Source: Sepiola atlantica | Taxonomy: Eukaryota > Mollusca > Cephalopoda > Sepiida > Sepiolidae | Assembly: GCA_963556195.1 (NCBI GenBank) | Contig: OY744532.1 | Span: 77,895,804 to 77,959,803, forward strand | Length of the DNA stretch: 64,000 bases | Direction of reading: 5' to 3' | Shown: one piece after another, positions 23,667-35,149 of the stretch | Layout of the letters: the number at the start of each line of letters is the position of its first letter | Numbering within the stretch: position 1 is the first letter of the stretch | Translations under genes and position numbers: made by a program | Notes under the pieces: model-generated | Told to the model about the DNA's origin: nothing | What the model saw: the letters and a program-made list of their open reading frames with translations, nothing else | Databases searched by the model: none

Positions 23667-23829
23667 GGTAATAATAATAATAAAATAATAATAATAATAG
23701 TAATAATAATAATAACATCAACAACAACAACAACAACAATAATAATAATGATAATAATAATGGTAATAATAATAATAAAATAATAATAATAATAATAATA
23801 ATAACATCAACAACAACAACAACAACAAC

Positions 23830-23873
<44 letters not shown>

Positions 23874-23885
23874 TAATAATAATTC

Positions 23886-23918
<33 letters not shown>

Positions 23919-23980
23919 TAATAATAATAGCAATAATAATAATAATAACATCAACAACAACAACAACAACAACAACAATG

Positions 23981-24062
<82 letters not shown>
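23594..24062. repeat. (TAA)n array with (CAA)n blocks at the LINE 3' end
   Basis: About 470 bp of AAT repeats with three similar inner blocks in which AACATC is followed by a CAA run (about 23714, 23803, 23947). This suggests segmental amplification of a ~100-150-bp piece of the array. Confidence 0.93.
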
Positions 24063-24064
<2 letters not shown>

Positions 24065-24243
24065 TGGAACTTGTCAGAGAATTGAAAGTGATGTGGAACA
24101 TGAAGAAAGTAAACATAATAGCAATAATCGTCGGCGCACTAGGAACAATCCCGAAAAAACATGGAAGAAAGGCTGAGAGAAATTGGAATCAAAGTGAAAA
24201 TTGAGACAATACAACAAACAGCAATAAATCTGACAATAAGGTA
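24063..24243 (+). pseudogene. Short 3'-end LINE fragment
   Basis: It reads MELVRELKVMWNMKKVNIIA, then IIVGALGTIPK, and a frameshifted tail. It matches the last ~60 codons of the LINE at 19.6 kb (about 22970-23150). It begins directly at the (TAA)n array, so it is a severely 5'-truncated copy. It retains the Gly codon that is a stop in its neighbour. Confidence 0.85.
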
Positions 24244-24826
24244 ATGCTTTTCACGCGATAAGAATGTTACGATGGCGTATTGTGTTTCATTATGCAACGA
24301 GTGTCACAAAACGGAATAGATAGAATTTTACTTTTGATGATGTAACAAGTGTCATAAGGATCTGGCGATAGTCTGGCTTTGGATGAGATAACGACGATGG
24401 CGCATTATGTTTCATGGTGAAACGAAGCAATCTGTTTTATGAAGCAAGAAATGTTACAAGTAATCCTACGTGGAAGTACTTCTATTTAAGATAATATGCG
24501 TAAAATAAAATAAAAAAACTCAAAACATATATGTTTTAATAAGGTAACGTACCTCGGAAAAAAAGCCGGCTCCAGTGTTTTTTTATTCATAAACATTTTC
24601 AAAAAGCAGACAACGCTTATTTTCTTTTGATAAATTATTGAGTGTCACAAAGAAACCGATGTCGTTGTTCTGCATATTTGTAAAGTATCATGAGTTACAA
24701 ATAACCTCAGGGTGCATTTGTACATTTTTCTAGCATTTTGGTGGGGTTAATTGGTGTCACAGAATGGCCGAATGCAATTTCTTTTTTATAGGGCCTCAAT
24801 TAGAATAGTTTATTTTATACAACCGA
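24244..24826. other. Noncoding region
   Basis: No gene or clear repeat. It may include the 3' UTR of the Penelope-like element on the minus strand to the right. Confidence 0.4.
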
Positions 24827-26841
24827 TTAAATTTTATCCGAAAACCTTTTACTGATAGAACCAATAAAAGGAAGTTTCAAATAAACAGGACATTTGGATG
24901 GACCAAAGAAAATGTTGACATTAAATTTCGCAAGTTTTCGATGAATACATTTGGAAATTAGACTCTCAGGGAAACCATTTTTAGTAAGAATATCAGTTAT
25001 CTTTTTAAGTTCAGCCGCAAGTTTGCTCACAGTGCAAATCATAAGTACGCGATGAACAAGTGTTTTGACCAAACTGATCTTTCTACTCATGGAAACAAAA
25101 GAATCCCAACTAATATACAGGCCCGTAAACGTCGGTTTCCTATATATAGTTGTAGTGAATTTGTTCCCCGTCCTTTCCACTAAAACGTCCAGAAATGATA
25201 AAGAGTCATTTTGCTGTTCTTCCATGGTGAACTGTAGTGCTGGGTGGAACATATTCAATTTCAGGAAAAAATCACTTACCTCGTTACGGGACTCAAAAAT
25301 GACAAAAATATCGTCCACGTAACGACAATAACGAAAGGGTCTAGTAACCCGAGTAAACAGCAATGATTCCTGAAAACCTAGGAAAATATTCGCTAGGATA
25401 GCACCGAAAGGACTATCCATCAATCTATTGATACATTATATCGCTAAAAGTGAAACTGACCGACTTAGTGGCCAGCCTCATGAGTTCCAGAAAAGTTCTT
25501 TCCGGAAAGGCGGGAGAGGTTAATGTGCTACGATAAAGCATGTCAGCACATATTTCAATGGTTTCATTCAGGGGTAAATTAGTGAATAGGCTGATAACGT
25601 CAAATGAACATAGAAAGTTTGTTTGCGAATCACATTCCAAATCGCGAATAAAAGAAGCGAAACGGAAAGAATCAGCAATACAATTAACTGAAAACTTCTG
25701 TAAGACAGGATCAAGGATATCTGCAAGCCATTTGGCCAGCTCATGCTGAGGAGAACCAATCATAGACAGAATAGGTCTCAATGGTACTCTCTTCTAATGA
25801 ATCTTAGGTAGCCCGTACATTCTGGGTCGTTGAGAACGCACAGGGCGGATCCTGTCATTGGTATCCTTATCAATAAATGTGTTTCTATGTAACTGAAGAA
25901 AACGTTTTTGAAGCTTTACTTCAGTACTTAAAGTATTGTCAATTGACACATCACCAAGCTTTTTAAATTTTGTTGTATCACTTAAAATGCTCAACATTTT
26001 ATCAGTGTAGTCATTAGTATTAAGAATGACTACACCGGCACCCTTATCCGGTTTGGTGATGTAGATCTCTTTATTTGCCTTCAGAAGTTTGGCAGCCTGG
26101 TAGTGGATCTTACTCCAGGCAAACTCTCGGGAATTGATAGGAGAATTAGCGAACTTATGTGCTAGTTCATCTAATCTTGTCTTCATATAAAAAAGATCAC
26201 CGTTAGACCTCGGCACATGATGATTAAGTTGAGACTGTAATATTTCAAATTCAGCAATTATACTTTCTTTATCAATCCCAAGAGGAGGAATACCCACATC
26301 CAACCCTCTGGCAAGTACAGCTTTCTCCGTGTGAGAGAGAGAGTGGCGTCGGGGAAGTTGAACACATGTTGATTAATATCAATCACTGTACCATGCCTCG
26401 CACGAATAAGCGCGTCAAGGTAAAGCTGGTTCTTGGAACGGGTTTTGTTGCTGCGCAAATTGTCACCAACCGATAGATATTTTGAACATCTTAATCTATC
26501 AAAAAAAGAATGGCTGATCCACGCAGCAGGCCATACACAACAACAAGGATACGAGCAAAATTATTGCCTTTGTCCTTGATGAAAGCCCGTTCCAAGTTGA
26601 GGGTGTTTTGGGCGTTTATTTTGGCAATACGCCTAGAAATGAAGCTAGGGGCGACATAATTCTCCAAACAGGACTTCAGAAACTCCATTCTGGCTCTCAA
26701 CGATGTAATCTTGTCCTTGATAAGGACCAGATCGTTTAGGTTGTTTTTAACAACCTTTGTGTACCTACTCCTGAAATATTTGAACTGACTTTTTGTGGTA
26801 CATAATTTTATCAAGCTTTTAAATAGAATAAACGGAGTCAT
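24827..26841 (-). pseudogene. Penelope-like element reverse transcriptase, broken
   Basis: Minus-strand pieces in order: an N-terminal region (26491-26841) with LRARMEFLKSCLENYVAPSF; a linker (26258-26460); the RT N-part (25794-26303) with ITKPDKGAGVVILNTNDY and GLPKIH; then RPILSMIGSPQHELAKWL and SFDVISLFTNLPLNETIEI (25425-25781); then SPFGAILANIFL, the catalytic RYVDDIFVIF, SFLDVLVER and YRKPTFTGLYISWDSF (24827-25423). These are classic PLE RT motifs. Breaks include TAG after GLPKIH (about 25794) and TAG plus a frameshift at MYQ*IDG (about 25424). No GIY-YIG endonuclease follows within this copy, so it is 3'-truncated or endonuclease-less. An endonuclease fragment on the same strand lies just upstream at 27.2 kb. 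Confidence 0.88.
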
Positions 26842-27149
26842 AGCGAGTCGAGGACAATATCACAAGAAAAAAAAAGAAAGGAAACTTATAGTAATATATT
26901 TAATCGTCGGAAAACATTCGATTAAAAACTTTTTTAAAGAATAAAATGTTCGACTAAGATTAGCAAACTAAATTCCAAGGTACCTTTCAACCGACACATT
27001 TTCAAGGGAAACGTCGGCGAATATCGCTTAAAAACGTGAAAAACAGTAATGTAGAGAGAGAGAAAAAAACAAAACAGGGATATTGAATATGCCCATTATA
27101 AACAGAAAAGGCAATATGTGGACGTGATAGAAGCAAAGGTCTCTAAATA
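26842..27149. other. Noncoding spacer between PLE pieces
   Basis: On the minus strand this lies between the endonuclease tail and the RT start, so it is probably the PLE terminal-repeat or leader region. I found no CUGANGA...GAAA hammerhead core in it. Confidence 0.4.
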
Positions 27150-27312
27150 AGTCCAATTTGTGAGACAACTTTTTTTGCCTACAGAGCGATGGCTTTCGCA
27201 TTGTTACACTCACGGCCTCCAAAACCGTAAGATGGTGTTTGGAACGGGCCTTGTGTACAATTCGAAAACATCCATCGGAGTACGCCTCATCGCGCTTTTT
27301 ATTATCATACAA
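27150..27312 (-). pseudogene. PLE GIY-YIG endonuclease C-terminal fragment
   Basis: It reads SKHHLTVLEAVSVTMRKPSL followed by CRQKKL. This parallels HLKVLEAIYIKSIKPSLCKQ of the PLE fragment at 31.9 kb and the last helix of PLE endonucleases (E..... .KPSLC.QK). It lies upstream of the PLE RT at 24.8-26.8 kb on the same strand. That is the order expected if a partial copy precedes a second copy in tandem, a frequent PLE arrangement. Confidence 0.6.
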
Positions 27313-27448
27313 GTTATGTCCAATGGATGACTCGTGGACTTGTGAGCGCCCGGATATGCTCTGTAAACGCTCTGATGTTCTTTGTCGAGACCCGGATGCG
27401 TCCGTCGATATACTCCTCTTTACAACACGTGATCTGCGAAAACATGCA

Positions 27449-27450
<2 letters not shown>

Positions 27451-27513
<63 letters not shown>
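27451..27513. repeat. (TA)n microsatellite
   Basis: A pure TA tract of about 63 bp. Confidence 0.92.
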
Positions 27514-27515
<2 letters not shown>

Positions 27516-27699
27516 CATATTACTCAATGAGTGCCAGGCCTAACTAATAAAACTAATTCATTCATTCATTCATCCAATAAATTTGATCAAACAAAGAAAA
27601 ATAATTTGCTTACTAAACAATGTTTTAGTTGAGAATAATTGCATTGGTACAAAGATTCTTCATATAAAATCAAAAAGTGTTTTATCTGCAAAAGTACAC

Positions 27700-29240
27700 A
27701 CTGCAGAGTTAAAAATAAAATTTTAAAAACTTTCTTAAAGGTGATAATAGTGACGAAGCTGAAATAAAGATAGAATGTGAAGACAAGCTAATCACTAACG
27801 TTACATTAAAATTAAAGACTTTGAAATTAAGAATGTTTGTAATGAACAACTCAAACAACCTCTTAGCACAGACTGGATGGAAAAATTTCAATTATGGAAT
27901 ATTTCCATAAACTATTTCCATCAAAATATTTAAACTAAGCAGAGAGACAAAGAATTAAAATAAACTTTTTCGGGAATTTTCTCTAGTGGACTGGGAAGAT
28001 ATAAAAATAACTTTCAAGTTTAAATTAAAACCAAATATTCAACCAGTTTTTAAGAAGTAATGTTCCAATCGCGTCATTAAATAAGATTGACGAGGAATTA
28101 AATAGAGTCGAAGAAATGTGACTATTATCGACAGTAGAGTACAGCGAATAGGCTTCACCTACAGTCTACGTCAAACAAAGTAAATAGATCCGTGTTTGTG
28201 CAGACTTCTTCGCAGGACTGAACCATGCACTAAAGGATTATCACTACCCACTGCCTTGTCCAGAAGAGATTTTCACTAAATCCAATGGAGGAACAACTTT
28301 TTCAAAGGTTGATTTAAGTTATACTTATCTACAAATATCTGTGGACGAGGAGTGATCAAAGCTATTCACCATTTGTGGTTAAGGTTGTCACAGCTATTTT
28401 TCAACAAGTAATGGACACATTGCTTAGCAGACTGGAATTTGTGACAGCCTATGTAGATGATAATCTGCTAATTAGTAGAAGCACCAAGCAACAAAAATCA
28501 TATTATGTACACGAAGTATTTAAGAGAATCCAGGACTAGAGGTTTTAATTGAAGGAATGAAGGTGCATTTTTTTGCATGGAAAAATAAAATATCTTGGTC
28601 AAATTATAGACATAGATGGTAGAAGGGCAAACCCAGAGCGAGCTAATGCGATAAAAAATTATGCCTGCTCCGGAAAATGTTTCGTCACTGCAAAGTTTTC
28701 TTGGTTTAGCAAATTATTGTTTATTCCAAACATGCATGAATTGCGAGCTCCTCTTAATGAGCTGTTAATAAGGAAAATGATTGGGTCTGGACAACAGATA
28801 GCAAAGAGCTACAGATGCTAGCTCGTACGGAATTGGAGCTTGCATGTTACACAAAATGGAAGATGGATCGCTAAAAGCTATCACCCACGCGTGTCATACA
28901 TTACTACCTGCAGAAAAAAAGTTACTCCCAAATCGAGAAGGAAGTATTGGGCAGTCACCAAATTTCATCGATTTTTGCATGGAAGACATGTTGTGTTGCA
29001 AACCGACCATCAATCACTGTGAACGATTTATGGGTCAAAAAATCAATTACCAACGCATACTGCAAACAGATTGCAGAGATATGGAGTTTCTCTCATCGTC
29101 AAAAAATTAGTCATGCTTACGGATTATCTAGACTTATCCCAAAATATGCTGAACACCTTGAAGACATAGTGGTTGCCTCCCTAAAAACTGACGTAGAATT
29201 AAACAATACATTGTGTAACGCCATTAGGGAGTAACACTTA
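27700..29240 (+). pseudogene. Old Gypsy pol relic related to the intact element
   Basis: Plus-strand fragments follow the same order as residues ~230-770 of the polyprotein at 1591-5130. They include EDKLITNVTL (protease downstream region), RVCADFFAGLNHALKDYHYP, FSKVDLSYTYLQISVDEE (RT motif), IKYLGQIIDIDGRRANPERA, LRAPLNEL, and YGLSRLIPKYAEHLEDIVVA (RNase H end). Stops and frameshifts are frequent. No integrase and no LTR were found. Divergence is much greater than between the two LTRs of the intact copy, so the lineage has been present for a long time. Confidence 0.85.
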
Positions 29241-30385
29241 AATAAATAAAAGAAAAGAAGTTAGATTACTATTTTTTGTAAACATAAAGATAAAAGAAAA
29301 GAAAAACACCGACAAATATTAACTCAAAGAAGCAGCGGCAGTAAATCTTGTTTGTATGTACCGAGTCTTGATTGAACAAAAGTTCAAATCAGCAGTTTCT
29401 TTCGATAAATCACAGTGCAGGAAATATTTATCTGCAAAATGTTGTGCGTACTATAAAAACTCAAACACAGCGTTTTTCTGCCTCTTTTCTTGTTCCTCAT
29501 AAACAGACGGCATATGCGCGTATGTCACAAACAGTCGAAATGAACATAAATATACTCTCTTATTAGAAAAATATGCACGCCAATATAAACACACGCTCCA
29601 CGTGCCTATTATATTTAAACACTCTTAAACGCACATGGTGACAGCCGAAATGAACGCGTGAACTCAATTGCTTCTCAAACGCTAAACAACTCTCTTCTAG
29701 AACTTTCCTTGTATTCTTTGAACTCTCAATTTATACCAACTCTTTATTTGGCATTGTCTTAATTGAATTTAACTTTCAAAATCACACTCAACGGAATATT
29801 CACTTTTACTTTAGATTTTTCTCATATGTTGTGGTTAATTAAACAAGAGTAAATTAATGTTTTTCTTTTCTTTCGTATTTACTTTTTGAAATAAAATTAA
29901 TTCATTCAACTTGATTATTCTTTCATATTACGTGAAACTAAGAAATACTTTTCGGAGGTTTCTCCCATTCTTATTTTTAATTTGGGATAAATCCTCCGTG
30001 TAAATGTAAAACAAATATAATGTGCTATATTTACTAACAGGGAGACTCGTCGTTTCTTGGCATTAAATGGGGAATCCTATGCCCTTTGCGCCCACCCAAT
30101 AGCACCATATTATATTTGTAGTCTTATTAGTTTCATTATATGGTGTTTATTTTTGTTGTTGGGTTTCAAGACTATAGTCCGTATTGATTGGGTTCGAGTA
30201 AGAAAAATGACGTTAATTTAAATAGATTTCTGTTGATTTATAGTCGTATACCCCATTGAGGAACACCCGGCGTTTCTCGCGAATCAATAAAAACCCCTTT
30301 ACACTCCTACTCCATCCCCTGATCCTCTTATTAACGTTACTATTTTATTACAAGTACACTGGGTAATGTACTGACAGCATATATG
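29241..30385. other. Noncoding region
   Basis: No coding motif. The stretch from about 30230 to 30385 leads into the telomere-like array and is somewhat less AT-rich. Confidence 0.4.
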
Positions 30386-30836
30386 GGGTTATAGGGTTAG
30401 GGTTTGGGTTAGGGTTAAAATGTAGGGTTAAGAGTTAGGGGTTAAGGGTTAAGGTTAGGGGTTAGGGTTAGGGTTAGAGTTAGAGTTAGAGTTAGAGTTA
30501 GGGTTAGAGTTAGGGTTAGGGTTAAGGTTATGGTTAGGGGTAAGAGTTAAAATTTAGGGTTAAGAGTTAGGGGTTAAGTGTTAGGGTTAGGGGTTAGGGT
30601 TAGGGTTAGGGTTAGAGTGAGGGTTAGGGTTAAGGTTATGGTTAGGGGTTAGGGTTAAAATTTAGGGTTAAGAGTTAGGTGTTAATGGTTAGGGTTAGGG
30701 GTTAGGGTAAGTGTTAGGGTTAGGGTTAGGGTTAACTGTTAGGGTTAGGGGTTAGGGTTAGGGTTAGGGGTTAGGGTTAAAATTTAGGGTTAAGGGTTAG
30801 GGTTAGAGGTTAGCGTAAGTGTTAGGGTTAGGGTCA
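30386..30836 (+). repeat. Degenerate interstitial (TTAGGG)n array
   Basis: About 450 bp made almost wholly of GGGTTA with variants GGGGTTA, AGAGTTA and AAAATTTAGGGTTAAGAG. A ~150-bp superunit (GGGTTAAAATTTAGGGTTAAG...) recurs near 30410, 30545, 30650 and 30775. It is internal because complex sequence flanks both sides. Confidence 0.95.
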
Positions 30837-31616
30837 GGAGGTGTCGGAGAACAGACAGTAAAGGACTATAACTTTCTTATATACTAACTGTCTCTGCCCG
30901 GCGTTGCCTGAGAGTCATTTTATTTACATTTTATTTTATTTCTGTTTTCTTTTAGCAAATTATTTTTTAATTCTTTTCAAGGTCCAACAACATCGCTAGT
31001 AATAAAACCAACGATCTTTTTAGTCTTAAACTTAGAAATAATAATATTTAATTCGTTAACTTCAGTTAATGAATATAATTCTAAAGTAACTTTTGGTTGG
31101 CTAGGGGCAAAGTGTAGTATCTGTAATGATGCTGCAGTTTTTTCTGTCTTCGGTCAGTGAAGAAGAAATCTTTCTAGATTGAGGCAATTTGTATTTTTGT
31201 TTAAATCAAAAGTGTTCTTTTTTGCGGAGCTGAATCTGCTACACATTAAAAACCGACCTTATGTCTGACTCTGCCCTCGTGGAGAGTCAAGTAAATAGGA
31301 ACATTATAAACTAAATTTGCGCACAACATTTGTTAAGAGTTTTTTTTTAAGCGTAATAATAATTTTAAACAAGAACGCAGTTTACCGGTTAAAAAACAAA
31401 CAAATTGATTATTATAAAATTACTGTCAAATGATCTGGGGATCCGTATCAGGACTTGTGACTATTGAGGCGAGCTTCTCCCGTTCCTCTAAAGATGACTA
31501 TAAATATTGATCCCGATAAAATTAATTGAAAGACTAACATGATAAAAAAATGCCTAACTAAAAAGATTTATGTATGTGACTTTTGTTACGAAAGCTATCG
31601 ATAACGAAGATAGGAG

Positions 31617-31618
<2 letters not shown>
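30837..31618. repeat. Dispersed repeat, copy A
   Basis: It contains CTGCCCGGCGTTGCCTGAGA near 30893 and segments that recur at 35.87-36.03 kb (CTGTCTTCGGTCAGTGAAG...GAGGCAATTTG versus CTCAGTCAGCGGAGC...GAGACAATTTG). The piece near 31550-31610 matches 37.66-37.73 kb (TATGTATGTGACTTTTGTTA versus TATGCATGTGACTTTTCTCA). The family is unknown and I see no coding frame. Confidence 0.5.

Positions 31619-31669
<51 letters not shown>
31619..31669. repeat. (TA)n microsatellite next to a PLE 3' end
   Basis: A pure TA tract. On the minus strand it follows the PLE endonuclease fragment and hammerhead at a distance of about 70 bp. Confidence 0.92.
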
Positions 31670-31670
<1 letters not shown>

Positions 31671-31738
31671 AGGGGGGGCGTAGAATCAAATTGAACAAGT
31701 ATAAAAACGAGTGGAAATTTTTAAAAAACTAATGAATG

Positions 31739-31773
31739 TACTAAGCCGGCTTTCGTCCACACTCATCAGAATA
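31739..31773 (-). ncRNA. Hammerhead ribozyme motif, PLE-associated
   Basis: The minus strand reads UAUU-CUGAUGA-GUGUGGAC-GAAA-GCCGGC-UU-AGUA. The core CUGAUGA and GAAA is exact. Stem I UAUU/AGUA pairs with one G-U. Stem II is only two pairs (GU/AC). Stem III is the palindrome GCCGGC, of the type that favours dimeric action. Cleavage is predicted after the UU, before AGUA. It lies about 110 nt downstream of a PLE endonuclease stop. Activity is untested, and the weak stem II may limit it. Confidence 0.6.
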
Positions 31774-31883
31774 TTAACGTGGAAGTAATTAAATACGACT
31801 AAAAACTTAAAAGAAATTTATAATGAAAACTAGTGACAAGTTTGGGAGAAAAAAAAAAGAGAAAAAATATATGGGGAGGAGGG

Positions 31884-32030
31884 TCACAAGTTGATCACAT
31901 TAAGTCCTAAAAGCCACTCCTTTTGTTTACAAAGGGAGGGTTTGATTGACTTGATATATATGGCTTCCAGGACTTTGAGGTGAAATAGAGAATGCGATCT
32001 ACTTATGACAGAAAACCAGTCACTAGTGTA
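31884..32030 (-). pseudogene. PLE GIY-YIG endonuclease C-terminal fragment
   Basis: The minus-strand frame reads SDWFSVISRSHSLFHLKVLE and then AIYIKSIKPSLCKQKEWLL, ending NVINL* at 31884. It resembles the C-terminal end of PLE endonucleases and the fragment at 27.2 kb. Nothing upstream on this strand could be read as the rest of the domain, so the copy is 5'-truncated. It is followed by a hammerhead and a TA tract, a credible PLE 3' end. Confidence 0.65.
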
Positions 32031-33136
<1,106 letters not shown>

Positions 33137-33454
33137 GTTTAATATATGGAATTAGTGGATAAGCATGTACATACTAGTTAAAATAATAACAAAAACACAT
33201 ATCTAAAGGTAACCGATAGTTCGATCGTTGAACCGATCGTTATCTGTAGTACAAAAGGGTCTTTCTTTGAAAACGAATGCTCTTCTTTACAGAAAAATTT
33301 TGAAGAAAATCCGGAGGGGGGATGGAATGTGTCGTAAAAACGAGAAAAGGGAGAGGGTATGTAGACACGAGAGGGGGCAAGGTTAGAGTTGGGTATGTGT
33401 GTTGCTGAGGTAGATGCGATGAATCGTAGTATTAGCCAGAGAGGTAGGAATAAA

Positions 33455-33525
33455 GCCTCCCTCTCCATGTTAAGAATGACTTTCTAAATAATGTTCTACT
33501 GTTTACGGACCGTGCTGAAATAATA
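33455..33525. repeat. Partial copy of a palindromic repeat family
   Basis: CCATGTTAAGAATGACTTTC through TTTACGGACCGTGCTGAAAT matches the left arm and centre of the palindrome at 35.15-35.58 kb and the repeats at 62.0-62.4 kb. Confidence 0.75.
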
Positions 33526-33591
33526 TGAAATAGAAGGTGGGGAAGCCGGCGATGAGAGGAAAGAAAAAACATGTGGTTGCCGTTTTTAATT

Positions 33592-33876
33592 GATCCAGTG
33601 TCGTATTTTGTCAATTTTTCTTTTTACGTCGAAGATTCGTCGTGCAGTAATGTCTGAAATATTGAAAATCCCGGTCTTTGCGCGATCCTATTTTTAGTAC
33701 CTGAGATAAGACTGTTTCAACGTAGCATGATCTACAATTGTAACGGTTGCGGCGTTTTGTGTATTAAAACGATGATGTGAAACGAGGTGGTTTAACATGT
33801 CTTCTAACTGGATGGCCCTATCGTATTCGTATATTCTTTTTTTGAGAGGCAAAGTTTTGTCTGTATAAAGAGGCAT
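33592..33876 (-). pseudogene. Unidentified coding-like relic, possibly GIY-YIG
   Basis: The minus strand reads YDRAIQLEDMLNHLVSHHRF and NTQNAATVTIVDHATLKQSY, then after stops DRAKTGIFNISDITARRIF. A His-rich H..HHRFN..NA block followed by R...L suggests the C-terminal half of a retroelement GIY-YIG nuclease, but I could not tie it to a specific family. Its upstream end merges into the 61-bp tandem repeats. Confidence 0.3.
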
Positions 33877-34277
33877 TCTTTTTCCAATTGATCTCTTTTC
33901 TACTGCGGATTAAAGTTTTGTCTGTATAAAGAGGCATTCTTTTTCCAATTGATCTCTTTTCTACTGCGGATTAAAGTTTTGTCTGTATAAAGAGGCATTC
34001 TTTTTCCAATTGATCTCTTTTCTACTACGGATTTAAGTTTTGTCTGTATAAAGAGGCATTCTTTTTCCAATTGATCTCTTTTCTACTACGGATTAAAGTT
34101 TTGTCTGTATAAAGAGGCATTCTTTTTCCAATTGATCTCTTTTCTACTACGGATTTAAGTTTTGTCTGTATAAAGAGGCATTCTTTTTCCAATTGATCTC
34201 TTTTCTACTACGGATTAAAGTTTTGTCTGTATAAAGAGGCATTCTTTTTCCAATTGATCTCTTTTCTACTACGAATT
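33851..34277. repeat. 61-bp tandem repeat, seven copies
   Basis: Units start AAAGTTTTGTCTGTATAAAG at 33851, 33912, 33973, 34034, 34095, 34156 and 34217. They differ only at a few sites (TGCGGAT/TACGGAT, TTAAAG/TTTAAG). Strong homogeneity implies recent expansion or gene conversion. It arose at the upstream end of the coding-like relic on the minus strand. Confidence 0.96.
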
Positions 34278-34620
34278 AAAGTCGGTTCTAGACTGAAATA
34301 TTTGTTTGTTTTAGTCTATTGACTTATTCCATATATAAAGGATTCCATTTTGTCTGAAAGTTCATTTCCGGTTTTAAACTTCCCCATAGCAGCATGCCAG
34401 TTAATCGTAATAATGTATTTCAGATATCGACTGAACATTTTAAACAACAACCCCGTCCCTTCTTTCATTCTAAAGAGAGGAATTAAGTTCTTATATCATT
34501 TGATATTTAAAGTGGATTTTTTTATGGCCTTCATAAAGGGTTGGTCTAATGGCTCTGTTTAGCCTCACTTGGGGCAACCTAACTCACACGCTCTCACCCA
34601 GCTCTCCTCAATCAAAGGGC
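34278..34620. other. Noncoding region
   Basis: No supported gene. Confidence 0.35.
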
Positions 34621-34870
34621 GAGTTAATATCTAAATGCAGACATACGTATACGCATGCAGACTCGGACGCAAAAATACACACACATATGCACGTGTGCAC
34701 ACGTACAAACTTAAACGCGCACATGCAGGCGAAAACAAACACGCGCAATGACAGACATACACGTCCAAAAAATACATGCACACATTCAAACGCAAATATA
34801 CACATACAGGCAGAAAACAAAAACACGAGCACATGCACACACTTGTACAGATCACATACACATACAAATG
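34621..34870. repeat. Imperfect CA/ACAC-rich tract
   Basis: A degenerate dinucleotide and tetranucleotide array of the ACACATGCAC type. Open frames on both strands here are composition artefacts. Confidence 0.85.
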
Positions 34871-34929
34871 TTAACGTAACATTATCATTTAAGAACCCCA
34901 TACCGAAAGTTAAAACTACAAAAAATGAT

Positions 34930-35060
34930 ATCGTTTGCGTGGGTAATACCATTACATTTACGGTTAATTTAGTTCACGGGGCTGGGAATAAACAAAGTAA
35001 ACAATAAAGTGAAAAATAAAACTCGTGCAGGATTTGAACCTGCGCCCTGAAAGAAGGGGC
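34930..35060 (-). repeat. SINE-like repeat with a tRNA T-arm, copy 1
   Basis: At 35027-35043 the minus strand holds a perfect T-arm (GCAGG TTCAAAT CCTGC), which also serves as a B-box-like site. Downstream sequence through GTTTATTCCCAGCCCCGTG matches copy 2 at 35660-35790. No full tRNA cloverleaf could be drawn. Confidence 0.55.
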
Positions 35061-35149
35061 GAACTATCAGGCAAGGTGACCATAATCTCCTCGAAATTGC
35101 ATCGAACAAGCGAATCCGGTGGAATTGTTATATGGCAAATCAGAACAGT

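Noticed and set aside
23515..24116. Poly-Leu/Tyr frames on the minus strand
   Set aside because: They are the antisense of the (TAA)n and (CAA)n array.
26842..27149. A hammerhead between the two PLE pieces at 27 kb
   Set aside because: I searched by eye for CUGANGA followed by GAAA in the sense strand and found none, although GAAA-like pieces occur.
30386..30836. A true chromosome end
   Set aside because: The TTAGGG units are degenerate and unique sequence continues on both sides.
35027..35043. A functional tRNA gene at the perfect T-arm
   Set aside because: No acceptor, D-arm or anticodon arm could be paired around it, and a mutated second copy nearby shows it belongs to a dispersed repeat.
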